64,000 nucleotides of DNA from Streptomyces triculaminicus (GCF_017349075.1 NZ_JAFMOF010000002.1:1488001-1552000); one strand, 5' to 3'. Positions 18,009 through 26,955 are shown, numbered from the stretch's first letter. The notes: a model not told the origin generated them from the letters alone. Numbers and translations: made by a program.

Positions 18009-18409
18009 TCCACGCCGATCTGTCGGACCGGCAGGACGGCTGGCGCGAGCAGCTGTGGACCCGCCAGCTCACCGAGGACACATTCGAGGTGGCCTGTCTG
18101 CCGTTCTTCACCTATGGAATCTGCTACCGCGATGTGGTGACCATCGACAGCAACCACCTGGTGAACAGGGTTGTGCGCAAGTCCGGCCACCGGACCCTTC
18201 GCGTCGCACTCGTCGCGGAACACGCAGACCGAGACCAGGTGCACGAGCTTCTGCACGGCAAGGCTGTCGACGCCGGCCTGCCACATGAGTGGCTTCAGGG
18301 CACCTACCTGGCCGTGGACCTCCCGCCTGGCTCGGATGAGGCGCCCTTCGTCGAGGCATTGGAACCCCTTGCCCAGGCCGGCGCCCTCCACTGGGAGATC
18401 GACTCCTGA
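18005..18409 (+). CDS. DUF4265 protein carried inside the IS
   Basis: 134 residues from GTG 18005 (VIHADLSDRQDGWREQLWTR). The pattern LPFFTYGICYRDVVTID, RKSGHRTLRVALV and a final LHWEIDS is that of DUF4265, a small domain common in actinobacteria, of unknown function. GGGAGG at 17942-17947 stands at good distance from an in-frame ATC at 17954, so an older ATG start may have mutated, or translation starts at a non-standard codon. The stop lies 5 nt before the right inverted repeat, so the gene moves with the element. Confidence 0.7.
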   Translation: MIHADLSDRQDGWREQLWTRQLTEDTFEVACLPFFTYGICYRDVVTIDSNHLVNRVVRKSGHRTLRVALVAEHADRDQVHELLHGKAVDAGLPHEWLQGTYLAVDLPPGSDEAPFVEALEPLAQAGALHWEIDS

Positions 18410-18436
18410 CCCGAAAGATCATTCCGTTAGGAGTTC

Positions 18437-18928
18437 TTAGGGGAGGACGGGCTCGACTTCCAGCCAGTGCTGCCGTCGCTCACCCCGGTACGCCAGCGCG
18501 AGCCAGCCCAGCCCCTCGAGGGCCCGAGCGCACCGCTGCAGCTCGGCCTGCTGCTGGAGCGCGGCCCCGCTCCCCGGCGGGCCGAGCCATTCGACACGTG
18601 CCACGCTCCGCGGCTCACCACCGCGCGGCAGCGCCCCGGTCGGCTCGCTCGGGCGGACGACGTACCCGGTGCCCAGGCGCCGCCCGTCCTCGCCCACGGC
18701 GGAGGGCGGGATCCCGGCTGCTTCCAGGAGCAAGGCGACCGCGCGTACGGGCTGCCGGCGTTCCCACTCGGCCGGGACCGCTTCGGGCTCTGCGGCACCG
18801 GCGTTCATCACGCGGCGGATCTGCAACAGACCGTCGACGGCCTGCCGCACCGCGTCCGCGCGTTCACGGGGGTCGGCGCTGACAGGGCCCGTATCACCGG
18901 TCGCCACATCGAAACCCGTCGTACCCAT
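18437..18928 (-). CDS. Hypothetical protein next to kinase gene
   Basis: 163 residues, soluble, no signal or membrane segment, with Ala/Leu-rich helices and a centre holding GEDGRRLGTGYVVRP. The family is not recognised. The last codon of the gene is TAA, formed by the TTA target duplication of the neighbouring IS, so the insertion hit the stop codon exactly and left the protein intact. It lies just downstream of the Ser/Thr kinase on the same strand and might be co-transcribed with it. Confidence 0.65.
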   Translation of the reverse strand: MGTTGFDVATGDTGPVSADPRERADAVRQAVDGLLQIRRVMNAGAAEPEAVPAEWERRQPVRAVALLLEAAGIPPSAVGEDGRRLGTGYVVRPSEPTGALPRGGEPRSVARVEWLGPPGSGAALQQQAELQRCARALEGLGWLALAYRGERRQHWLEVEPVLP

Positions 18929-18977
18929 CGCCTCATTCTCCCCAGCAGCGGCTCCCGGAACAAGCGCGGGTCTCGTC

Positions 18978-20966
18978 TCAGAGGCCCTTGAGCCAGTCGA
19001 GCAGGCCTCGGCGGGGAGCGGCTTGGGTCCACTCCTTCAGAGATGCCTGGACTTCGGCGGTGAACGAGGCGTCCGGCCCGAGCACCCTGACGCAGTCTGC
19101 CGCGAGAGGTTTCAGGAGGTCACGTGCCTGAGCGCTGTATCCGAACGAACCATGCAAGTCCGCGGTGAGCTTCCTGACGACAAGGGACAACGCCGAATCA
19201 GGGCCGTGGGCCGCCGCGCAGTCGGCCGCGAGCGCGGTCAGCCGCGTCACCCCCTCCTGGCCTCCGGCGAGTGCGGCGATGGCTACCGCTTGTCCGAGGC
19301 GTGCGAACAGAGTGAAGGGCGCGACCGGGCCGAGGACACGCAGGCAGTCGGACAGCAGCAGACCGACTGTGTCCAGCGCGCCCGACGGGTCGACGGCGAT
19401 GTCACATATCGACGCGGCGGTGTGGATCTCGAGCGTGATACGCGCATCGCGTCCACGGGCGGCCGCGCAGTCGGTCACCAGCGACGAGAGCAGCTCCCTT
19501 GCCCGGCCTTCTTCTCCAGCGCCGTCCGTGGAGATCGCGTGCTGCATTCGCGCGCTCAGCGTCAAAGGGTGACCTGCTCCGAGCACGCGGGCACAGTGGC
19601 TGATCAGGATTGCACCGAGATCTCGTGCTTCGGCGTGGGCGCCTGTCGAGTGGAGGGCGTCGGCGTAATGGACCCGGGCTTCAAGCGTTTCGGCGGCGTC
19701 GGACCCCAGGACGGCAGTGCAGTCGGCTATCAGGGGCGGAAACAGATCTCGGGCGAGGTCCGGCCTCAAGGCGTCATCGGTGGATTCGGCGTGCTGGATC
19801 CTCGCCCGCAGGGTCAGAGGGTGCTCGGGCCCGAGGGCGAGCGAGCAACGGGCCATCAGCTTGGCGGCCTGGTCGCGCGCCTGCTCGTAGCCGCCCGCCT
19901 CAGAGGTGAAGTGCGCCAGCTGGAGCCGTGCCTCAAGGGTCTGAGGGTTTTCCTGACCCAGCGTCCGGACGTGATCGGAGACCACGCCGCGCAGGAGGTT
20001 CCTCGCCGTGTCGGCACGCCCCTTTTCGCCGATGTGCACAGCCTCCTGCAGGCGGTGGAGCAGGATCGCCTGCGGATCGGCGCCGGGTGCGCCGCTGGTG
20101 AGGACGGTGAGTGGACGCTCCACCTGCGAGGCCAGGGCGGCCAGCCGCGTGCAGACGGCGGCGGCGTCTGCAGGGCGCCGGCCGGGGTCCTTCGCCAGCA
20201 GGTCCAGGACCAGCCGGTCGGCTTCCTCGGGAAGGTCCGGGTGGGTGGCGCGGGGTGCCGGTGGCGGTTGGTGCAGGTGGCGGTAGAGCACGATGAGCGG
20301 CGCCGCGTCGGGGTCGGTGAAAGGCGGGTTGCCCGTGAGTAGTTCGTAGAGCACGCACCCCAGCGAGTACAGGTCCGAGCGCGCGTCCACCGGGCCGTTG
20401 CCCGCGCGTTCAGGAGCCGTGTAGTTCACCGTGCCGATGACTTCGCCCGTCATCGTCAGGTTCAGTGAGAAGGCTGCACTCTTCGCGATGCCGAAGTCGA
20501 CCACCTTCAGGGTGTCGGTGCTCTCGTCGACCATCACGTTCTGCGGCTTGATGTCCCGGTGGATCACCCCGGCCGTGTGCGCGGCCTGCAGCGCCGCGCA
20601 GATCTGCCGCGCCCAGCGCAGTGCCTGCTGCGTGGGCAGAGGCCCGGCGGTGAGTATCTGCGACAGCGAACGCCCGCCGAGCAGTTCCATGACCAGGAAG
20701 TCCTGCCGGCTGCCGTTGTGTTGCGTCCGGCCGAACTCGTGCACCGTGACGATGTGCGGATGGGACAGGCCGCCGGCCGTGATCGCCTCCTGCCAGAAAC
20801 GCACCTCCGCCTTCTCATGGCCGGGTTGTTCCGTGCGGGTCAGGACCTTGACGGCGACATGGCGCCGCAAGTGCTCATCGAACGCCTTCCATACGACGCC
20901 GAAGCCGCCCTCGCCGAGCGGGTCGATCAGCCGATAGCGCCCATCCAGCATGTCACCCGGCTCCAT
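18978..20966 (-). CDS. Ser/Thr protein kinase with TPR-like C-terminus
   Basis: 662-residue Hanks-type kinase. G-loop GEGGFGVVWKA (18-28), ATP-binding Lys40 in VAVKVL, catalytic HRDIKPQN (136-143), DFG at 157-159, and GTVNYTAPERAGNG for the APE segment; all catalytic residues are intact. There is no transmembrane helix or PASTA domain. From about residue 330 the protein consists of TPR-like repeats of about 42-45 residues (TLGQENPQTLEARLQLAHF, LGPEHPLTLRARIQHA, LGAGHPLTLSARMQHA), a probable protein-binding scaffold. The frame is open to 21080, but ATG 20966 has GGGGGAGCG directly in front. Divergent from the MoxR-vWA operon at 21208, which it could regulate. Confidence 0.87.
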   Translation of the reverse strand: MEPGDMLDGRYRLIDPLGEGGFGVVWKAFDEHLRRHVAVKVLTRTEQPGHEKAEVRFWQEAITAGGLSHPHIVTVHEFGRTQHNGSRQDFLVMELLGGRSLSQILTAGPLPTQQALRWARQICAALQAAHTAGVIHRDIKPQNVMVDESTDTLKVVDFGIAKSAAFSLNLTMTGEVIGTVNYTAPERAGNGPVDARSDLYSLGCVLYELLTGNPPFTDPDAAPLIVLYRHLHQPPPAPRATHPDLPEEADRLVLDLLAKDPGRRPADAAAVCTRLAALASQVERPLTVLTSGAPGADPQAILLHRLQEAVHIGEKGRADTARNLLRGVVSDHVRTLGQENPQTLEARLQLAHFTSEAGGYEQARDQAAKLMARCSLALGPEHPLTLRARIQHAESTDDALRPDLARDLFPPLIADCTAVLGSDAAETLEARVHYADALHSTGAHAEARDLGAILISHCARVLGAGHPLTLSARMQHAISTDGAGEEGRARELLSSLVTDCAAARGRDARITLEIHTAASICDIAVDPSGALDTVGLLLSDCLRVLGPVAPFTLFARLGQAVAIAALAGGQEGVTRLTALAADCAAAHGPDSALSLVVRKLTADLHGSFGYSAQARDLLKPLAADCVRVLGPDASFTAEVQASLKEWTQAAPRRGLLDWLKGL

Positions 20967-21207
20967 CGCTCCCCCATGCGCCGTCCGGATCCTGATCGCC
21001 AAGAGCGATCGTCTCAGTGCGTCTCGGTGATACCCCGCCTCAGCGGTGGGCACGCCCGGCCCCACTGAGGAAGCGTTCATGCCCCCTCAGGACGGAGAAC
21101 ATCCGGGCGCCCGGCAGACGGACCGGAGCGAGGAGCGATATGATCACTGCGATGATGACTCCTTCTTCTCACAGATCGGGGGTCCTGTCCGCGCAAGGTG
21201 AGTGCTG

Positions 21208-22611
21208 ATGCTCACTCAGACCGCGAACGGGGATTCCCGCTTTTCCTTCTGGCTGCGCGTGCGCGAGTTCGCCGTGCCGCCGTCCATGATCGAGACTGCG
21301 ACCGCCCGCCGGTACGCCGGCGACTGGGCGGGGGCGTGCGCCGCCGCAGGCTTCGATATCGATCTCAACCTTCGCTCCACAGCACGTACCCATGGCCAGG
21401 AACTCGCAGCCCGCGTCCGGGCCGACCTCCGTCACCTGGCGCCCGACCTGCTGCGCTGGCACATGCCGAGGATCGCTCCCAACGGGCTGCTGCGCCCAGG
21501 CCTGACCACTTCTCTGGCCCGGTACGACCTCGCGGGGCGCGACGGCGCGAGCCCCGTGCACCTCGTGGCCCGTACCCCGCCCGCCTGGGCGGACGCGGGC
21601 CAGCGGATCAGCCTCGCGCTGTGGGACGAATCCGGCTCCGAGGCCGGCGCCTCCCCTCATCCGCACTCCCGTCCCCACCAGCGGTTCCGCCTCGACCTGC
21701 ACCGTCACCTGTGGGACGCGCGCAGGACCGGTGAACTACGGACCCGGTCCGGCGCCGACCGGCTCCCCGCGGAGAGCCGCCCTGTGTTGGGCGCGGAGCT
21801 GCTGGAGGCGGTGCCGCAGGGGCATCGCTGCGCCGTGGACCGGTGGGCGGCCGAGGCGGGCATCCTTCTGCACGCCGAAGGACGGTCCTCCGGCACCGTC
21901 ACCGTACGGCTCGGGGCCCGGCATCGGCTGGTCCTGGACCTGGGCATGAACGAAAACGGCGGAGCACCGCCCCCGTTGCGGATCGCGGCGACGTCCACGG
22001 AAGGCGGAGTCTCCGTCCTGCCCGACGCGGCGACCTGGGTGCTGCCCGACCTCGAACTGCTCCGCACCGGTGCGATCGAGGCCGATCGGCTGCACCCGCT
22101 GGTCGCCTCGGCGCTCGTACCGGAGTACTCACTGCCCGACCCGTCCCGTCCGCCCCGGACCTCGGACCGGGCGGGAGAGCCACGCCTCGTGGAGTGCCGG
22201 GGAGCACAGCACCGGATCGCCCTGGTCAACGGGGTGCTCGCCCCGCTGGACCACGACCCGGCCGAGATCAGGCGGGAGGAACTGCTGGCCGCACTGACCG
22301 GCACTCCGCTTCCCTGCCTGCGGGCGATCGACGAGGCGCACCGTCATCCCGACTGCCTCACCGGCGTCCGCGAACGCCTGGACCATGGCGACACAGCCGG
22401 TGCGCTGGCCGTCGTCGAGGGCCTGCTGGGCCCCGACGCACTGCTGCGCGCCGGCGCCCTGCGGGACGAACTGGAGACGGCAGCGCTGCGGCGGATCACC
22501 TACGGGCTGTACAGGGCGGGTCTGTTCGGCCCCGGGCCCCGCCGTATCCCCCCGAAGCGTCGCCGTCCCGTTGCCCGCCGCTCCCACCCGCGCCACGCGA
22601 TCTCCCGCTGA
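21208..22611 (+). CDS. Uncharacterised first protein of MoxR-vWA operon
   Basis: 467-residue soluble protein with no recognised catalytic motif. It begins MLTQTANGDSRFSFWLRVRE and has a Arg-rich tail (RRIPPKRRRPVARRSHPRH). ATG 21208 follows AAGG by 9 nt; GTG 21202 is the alternative. It is the first of three same-strand genes, followed by the MoxR-type ATPase and the vWA protein, and so probably is an adaptor or effector acting with them. The partner genes of MoxR-vWA pairs vary widely, and I cannot assign this one to a known domain. Confidence 0.7.
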   Translation: MLTQTANGDSRFSFWLRVREFAVPPSMIETATARRYAGDWAGACAAAGFDIDLNLRSTARTHGQELAARVRADLRHLAPDLLRWHMPRIAPNGLLRPGLTTSLARYDLAGRDGASPVHLVARTPPAWADAGQRISLALWDESGSEAGASPHPHSRPHQRFRLDLHRHLWDARRTGELRTRSGADRLPAESRPVLGAELLEAVPQGHRCAVDRWAAEAGILLHAEGRSSGTVTVRLGARHRLVLDLGMNENGGAPPPLRIAATSTEGGVSVLPDAATWVLPDLELLRTGAIEADRLHPLVASALVPEYSLPDPSRPPRTSDRAGEPRLVECRGAQHRIALVNGVLAPLDHDPAEIRREELLAALTGTPLPCLRAIDEAHRHPDCLTGVRERLDHGDTAGALAVVEGLLGPDALLRAGALRDELETAALRRITYGLYRAGLFGPGPRRIPPKRRRPVARRSHPRHAISR

Positions 22612-22682
22612 CCCTGGGACCTCCGTCCCCCCCTGCACACGCACACCCATACGCCTCACCACGAACCCCTAGGTGATCACAC

Positions 22683-23945
22683 ATGCCCGCATGCGCCCCG
22701 TTCGCTGCCACCGAAACCCCCGCCGACCCGGCCCGCACCTCCCAACTCGACGTCGCCGGCGAGTTGCTGACCCTGCTGCGCGACACGACGACCGAACCGC
22801 GGCCCGACACACAACTCGAGGCCCTGACCCTGGCCGTGGCCGCCGACCTGCCCGTGCTGTTGTGGGGCGAACCGGGGATCGGCAAGACCGCGGCCCTGAC
22901 ACAGCTCGCCGCAGCCCTGGACCTTCCGCTGACCACAGTGATCGCCAGCGTGCACGAGCCGTCCGACTTCTCCGGCCTGCCCGTCGTCGGGGACGATCCC
23001 GCGGAACAGGGCGTCCCGATGGCCCCGCCGGACTGGGCGGTGCGCCTGGTACGGGCCGGCCGGGGACTGCTGTTCCTGGACGAGCTGTCCACCGCACCAC
23101 CCGCCGTTCAAGCCGCCCTGCTCCGCCTCGTGCTCGAGCGACGGATCGGTTCCCTGCAACTGCCGCCCGGGATCCGGATCGTGGCCGCCGCCAACCCACG
23201 CTCCTCGGTCGCCGACGGCTGGGAGCTCAGCCCGCCTCTGGCCAACCGGTTCGTCCACCTGCAGTGGACCCACGACCACGAGGTCGTGGTACGCGGCCTC
23301 GGCGGGACCTGGCCCCGAGCGACGCTGCCACGGCTCGACCCGGAGAAGCTGCCGGAGGCCGTGAGCCATGCCCGCCGCGCGGTGTGCGGACTCCTCTCCG
23401 CCCGCCCCGCGCTCGTACACCGACTGCCCGGCAACGAAGCCCGCCGCGGCGGCCCCTGGCCGTCACCCCGGAGCTGGGAGATGACCCTTTGCCTGATCGC
23501 CTTCGCGACCGCGGCCGGCTCCTCCCGGGACGTGCTGTCCCTGCTGGTCAGGGGCACCGTGGGAGACGGGCCGGGGCTGGAGCTGCTGGCGGCTCTGGAC
23601 CGGATGGACCTCCCTGACCCCGAGGCGCTTCTCGCCGACCCCGCCGGCGCCGCCCTGCCCGAGCGGGGGGATCTGCGCCAGGCCGTGCTCGACGGTGTGG
23701 TGGAGGCGGTCCGCCGGCGTCCGGAGCAGTCCCGCTGGGACGCGGCGTGGGCGCTCCTGGCCCGGGCGGTGGAGACCGGAGCCCCGGACCTGGTCGTCGT
23801 CCCCGCGACCACTCTCGCCACGCTGCGGCAGGAGGAGTGGGACGTACCGCCCTCGATCGAGGGGCTCGCCGGCGTGGTGTCCCTGTCCCGGCGAGCAGAC
23901 CACGCGGCGACCCGGGCGACGGCCGCCGCGAAGGCCGGCCGATGA
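22683..23945 (+). CDS. MoxR-type AAA+ ATPase
   Basis: 420-residue AAA+ chaperone-type ATPase. Walker A is GEPGIGKTAAL (62-72) and Walker B is LLFLDELSTAPP (129-140), followed by sensor 1 in IRIVAAANPRSS and the LANRFVHL box. MoxR-type ATPases work with vWA proteins in maturation or remodelling of target complexes, and the vWA partner follows directly. ATG 22683 opens MPACAPFAATE. The stop overlaps the next start by ATGA, so the pair is translationally coupled. Confidence 0.85.
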   Translation: MPACAPFAATETPADPARTSQLDVAGELLTLLRDTTTEPRPDTQLEALTLAVAADLPVLLWGEPGIGKTAALTQLAAALDLPLTTVIASVHEPSDFSGLPVVGDDPAEQGVPMAPPDWAVRLVRAGRGLLFLDELSTAPPAVQAALLRLVLERRIGSLQLPPGIRIVAAANPRSSVADGWELSPPLANRFVHLQWTHDHEVVVRGLGGTWPRATLPRLDPEKLPEAVSHARRAVCGLLSARPALVHRLPGNEARRGGPWPSPRSWEMTLCLIAFATAAGSSRDVLSLLVRGTVGDGPGLELLAALDRMDLPDPEALLADPAGAALPERGDLRQAVLDGVVEAVRRRPEQSRWDAAWALLARAVETGAPDLVVVPATTLATLRQEEWDVPPSIEGLAGVVSLSRRADHAATRATAAAKAGR

Positions 23946-25231
23946 CAGAGCCATCAACGACCTTGGACGTACCGACGACACCGGACACATCGACGACCCT
24001 GGACGCTCCGGGGGCACTCGACCTCGAGAAGCTCTTCGCCGCCCGGCTGCACGCCGTTCGGGTCCGGCCCTACTTGGCGACGGCCCTGTTCGCCCTGCAC
24101 ACCGTGGAGTCGCGGCGCGTACCGACGATGGCCGTCGACCGGTACTGGCGCTGCTACGTCTCCCCGGCGTTCGTGGACCGGACCCCCGTGGAGGAACTGG
24201 CCGGCGTATGGGTGCACGAGGTGTCGCACCTGCTGCGCGACCACCACGGGCGCAGCGACCGGGTCGCACGGGAGCGCGGGCTGACCGGCCCGGGGGAACG
24301 GCTGCGGATGAACATCGCCGCGGACTGCGAGATCAATGACGACGTGTTCGGCGACGGGCTGGTCCGGCCCGAAGGCGCCATCGATCCGGAGTCCTTGGGG
24401 CTGCCCGAAGGGGAGCTCATGGAGGACTACCTGCGCCAGTTCAGGCTCGGGCCGCACACGCTGAGCGTGACCTGGCTGGACTGCGGCAGCGGAGCCGACG
24501 GACTCGAACGGGAGTGGGACCTGGGCCCGGACGGCGCGCACGGCCTCAGCGAGCAGGAGATAGACGCGGTCCGGTTCCGGGTGGCGCAGGGCATCACCGG
24601 CCGTCCGGGGAACGCCCCCAAAGCGTGGCGGCGGTGGGCGGAGGAGGCGTTCCATCCGCCGCAGCCGTGGCGGGAGTTGCTGGGATCGGCGGTCCGCTCG
24701 GCCGTCTCCGGCTCCGGCGCGGGCGAGGACTACACCTACGGCCGGCCGTCGCGGCGCTCGGCCGGGGTGCCCGGCGCCGTTCTGCCGAGCCTGCGGCGCA
24801 GTCCGCCTCGCGTCTCCGTGGTCATCGACACCTCCGGGTCGGTCAGTGACACCGAACTGGGCAGCGCCCTCCTCGAAGTCACCGCGATCTCCCGTGCGGT
24901 GGGCGGCTGGCGCGACCTGATCACCGTACTGCCGTGCGACGCGGCGGCCCGGATCGTGCACCCGCTGTGCCGTGCCGAGGGCATACCGCTGATGGGCGGC
25001 GGGGGTACGGACCTGCGCACGGGTTTCGCCAAGGCGCTCCGGGCACAGCCCCGCCCCGATGTCATCGTGGTCCTGACCGACGGCCAGACGCCCTGGCCGG
25101 CCACGCGACCACCGTGCCGGACGGTGGTGGGCCTGTTCTCCCGGCAGCATGCGGCGTGGGACGAGGACGATCCCGATTACGTTCCGGACTCCCCGCCCGC
25201 GTGGGCGCGCGTCGTCGACATCGGGGCCTGA
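23942..25231 (+). CDS. vWA-like protein with N-terminal metallopeptidase-like domain
   Basis: 429 residues. The N-terminal DUF2201-type domain has a zinc-peptidase-like HEVSH motif at 92-96 (WVHEVSHLLRDHH) and a following NIAADCEIND that could give the third ligand. The C-terminal vWA-like domain has the MIDAS start VSVVIDTSGSVSD (D296-S300), the middle GGGGTDLRTGF and the final VVLTDGQTPWP. ATG 23942 overlaps the MoxR stop by ATGA. The metal-binding motifs in both domains are intact, so the protein may be an active partner of the AAA+ ATPase. Confidence 0.83.
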   Translation: MTEPSTTLDVPTTPDTSTTLDAPGALDLEKLFAARLHAVRVRPYLATALFALHTVESRRVPTMAVDRYWRCYVSPAFVDRTPVEELAGVWVHEVSHLLRDHHGRSDRVARERGLTGPGERLRMNIAADCEINDDVFGDGLVRPEGAIDPESLGLPEGELMEDYLRQFRLGPHTLSVTWLDCGSGADGLEREWDLGPDGAHGLSEQEIDAVRFRVAQGITGRPGNAPKAWRRWAEEAFHPPQPWRELLGSAVRSAVSGSGAGEDYTYGRPSRRSAGVPGAVLPSLRRSPPRVSVVIDTSGSVSDTELGSALLEVTAISRAVGGWRDLITVLPCDAAARIVHPLCRAEGIPLMGGGGTDLRTGFAKALRAQPRPDVIVVLTDGQTPWPATRPPCRTVVGLFSRQHAAWDEDDPDYVPDSPPAWARVVDIGA

Positions 25232-25240
25232 TCCGCCGCT

Positions 25241-25279
25241 CGGTGGTCCTGGGCGTTCACGTCCCGCCCAGGACCACCG
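25241..25279. terminator. Perfect 15-bp hairpin between convergent genes
   Basis: CGGTGGTCCTGGGCG (25241-25255) and its exact reverse complement (25265-25279) with a 9-nt loop, placed between the convergent vWA and nucleotidyltransferase genes. Strong bidirectional terminator candidate. Confidence 0.75.
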
Positions 25280-25299
25280 GCGCCCGCCCTGCCGTTCCT

Positions 25300-26052
25300 C
25301 TATGCGGCAGCGACCTCGAACAGCGTCTCGGCCTCGGAGATCGCCCGGGTCAGGGCCTCGGGATCCGGCCGCAGCCCGGCCACGATCGTGTCGACTCCTC
25401 GTAGGCCGGCCCGCTGCAAGAGCCGTTTCTCGTTGGTGACCCACTCACCGCGCGCCGCCAGCACCGCATGCGCCGTCTGCATGGCCGCGATGGCCAACGC
25501 ACCCGCGACCTCGGCGGCCCGGCCGTGCCGGGCGTACGCACCCTTGGCGTACTGGAGTGTCGTGGCCGCCCGGTCGCGCCACATCGGCGGGGCCGCCTCG
25601 CGCAGCGCCTGCGGGTACTCGGGGCGGGGCAGCGTGCCGTGCAGCACCTGATTGACGGCGAGTTCGGCGACCAGCAGATAGCTGGGGATGCCGGCGAGGT
25701 GGAACATCAGCGGCTCCCAGTGGAAGCGCCCCTGCCGGGCCTCGGCGAGCTCGTGTTCGACGACGTCGAGGTCGCGGTAGTGGACGTCGACCTGCCGGCC
25801 GTCGATCCTGAGCCAGGCGCCGCCGTTGAAGACGCCCCCGCCCCAGTCCCCGATGCCGGAGACTTCGCCCTCCCAGCCGACAGCTCGTAGGTCGGCGGGG
25901 TCGAAACCGCCCCGGTAGTACACGGCCAGGTCCCAGTCGCTGTCGGGGGTGTGGGTGCCCTGAGCGCGCGAGCCGCCGAGCGCGACGGCGCGTACGGCGG
26001 GCAGGGCGGCGAGCCGGGCAGCGACGTGGTCGAGGAAGATGTCGTCGGTCAT
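25300..26052 (-). CDS. Nucleotidyltransferase-domain protein
   Basis: 250-residue cytosolic protein of the pol-beta-type nucleotidyltransferase fold. The signature GGSRAQGTHTPDSDWDLAV (about 22-40) has the GGS and D-x-D metal site; a third acidic residue is likely in RQVDVHYRD. The C-terminal half is helical (DUF4037/HEPN-like). Such proteins add nucleotides to small molecules (aminoglycoside resistance type) or to macromolecules; the target is not clear here. ATG 26052 (MTDDIFLDHV) is chosen over the further upstream starts because it begins at the domain edge. Not linked to the MoxR operon by strand. Confidence 0.75.
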   Translation of the reverse strand: MTDDIFLDHVAARLAALPAVRAVALGGSRAQGTHTPDSDWDLAVYYRGGFDPADLRAVGWEGEVSGIGDWGGGVFNGGAWLRIDGRQVDVHYRDLDVVEHELAEARQGRFHWEPLMFHLAGIPSYLLVAELAVNQVLHGTLPRPEYPQALREAAPPMWRDRAATTLQYAKGAYARHGRAAEVAGALAIAAMQTAHAVLAARGEWVTNEKRLLQRAGLRGVDTIVAGLRPDPEALTRAISEAETLFEVAAA

Positions 26053-26353
26053 GGCGATCCGATCGTGAATCGTGAGAAGTGGATGACGGGCGATGCGGGC
26101 CGCGGCACACCGGATGAACGCCGGAGCAGGGCTCGGGCGGCGGTGTTGTGCGAATCGATGCACCGGGGCGTAGTCAGCACTTCATGAAGCAGACCTTAGC
26201 GTGCTTTCCCGCTGCCCCGGGGAGCCGGGGTGCCGGTGGCGGACCGTGCCTCGAACGGCCTGGTCCGAGCCCCGACGGAGCGAAAACCAGGTGCGTTTGA
26301 GCCGCTTTGCCTCCGTATACTTGCGCGAGCCGAAAAGACGGGAGGTGGGGACG

Positions 26354-26824
26354 ATGAAGCTTGCTGAGGCGCTGGCAGAACGCGCGGAGGCGACGCGCCG
26401 TGTGGAACAGCTGCGAACGCGCGTCGTCGGCAGTGCGCGGTATCAGGAAGGCGAGAGGCCCGCCGAGGACGCGGCCGAGCTGCTGGCCGAGGCCGGTGAG
26501 GTGCTGGGCACCCTGGAGACGCTGATCCGGCGGATCAACCGGACCAACGCGGCAGTGGAGATGGGCCAGGACGGCACGCTCACCGACGCGCTCGCACGCC
26601 GCGACGTGCTGCGGCTGCGCCACTCGGTGGTCACCGCGGCGGCGGACGCGGCAGCGGGCACGGGCGAGCGGGGCTACGGCCGCCAGCTCCGTTCCGAGCT
26701 GATGGTGCTCTCCGCGCTTCCTGTCGCGGAACTGCGCCGTCAGGCAGATGGCATCGCCCGGGAGATCCGTGAGATCGACATGCGGATCCAGCGGGCGAAC
26801 TGGGAGGCCGACCTGCTGGACTGA
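26354..26824 (+). CDS. DIP1984 family protein
   Basis: 156-residue all-helical soluble protein starting MKLAEALAERAEATRRVEQL, then RRINRTNAAVEMG, LTDALARRDVLRLRHS and a conserved end EIRE(I)DMRIQRANWEADLL. This is the DIP1984 family, of unknown function. ATG 26354 follows GGAGGTGGGG at 4 nt. Long coiled-coil helices are likely. Confidence 0.8.
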   Translation: MKLAEALAERAEATRRVEQLRTRVVGSARYQEGERPAEDAAELLAEAGEVLGTLETLIRRINRTNAAVEMGQDGTLTDALARRDVLRLRHSVVTAAADAAAGTGERGYGRQLRSELMVLSALPVAELRRQADGIAREIREIDMRIQRANWEADLLD

Positions 26825-26888
26825 ACAGTCCAGTCCCAGCAGGCGTGACGATGTGGAGCAGGTAGCCGTTTCGGAGGCGTGCACAAAC

Positions 26889-26955
26889 CGAGGGCCGGCG
26901 GTTTTCCGGCCCACCTATGGCGCGTGAAGAGCAACGCTGGGGTTCGACTCCCCAT
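26889..26955 (+). other. Hairpin followed by tRNA T-arm-like sequence
   Basis: GGGCCGG-CGGTTTT-CCGGCCC is a 7-bp stem with a 7-nt loop. About 25 nt further, TGGGG-TTCGACT-CCCCA matches a tRNA T-arm (5-bp stem, 7-nt loop, TTCGANT). No matching D-arm, anticodon arm or acceptor stem could be placed, so this is not a working tRNA. It may be a tRNA 3' remnant or chance. Confidence 0.25.

Larger units (their letters stand above)
17010..18436 (+). mobile_element. IS5-type insertion sequence with DUF4265 passenger
   Basis: A 1,427-bp unit bounded by 22-bp perfect inverted repeats: GAACTCCTAACGGAATGATC.. at 17010-17031 and its reverse complement at 18415-18436. A 3-bp direct repeat TTA flanks it (17007-17009 and 18437-18439), the expected target duplication. 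It holds an IS5-type (IS427-like group) transposase in two frames and, between the transposase and the right repeat, a DUF4265 gene. Typical elements of this group are about 0.85-0.95 kb, so the extra half kilobase is passenger DNA. Confidence 0.82.
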
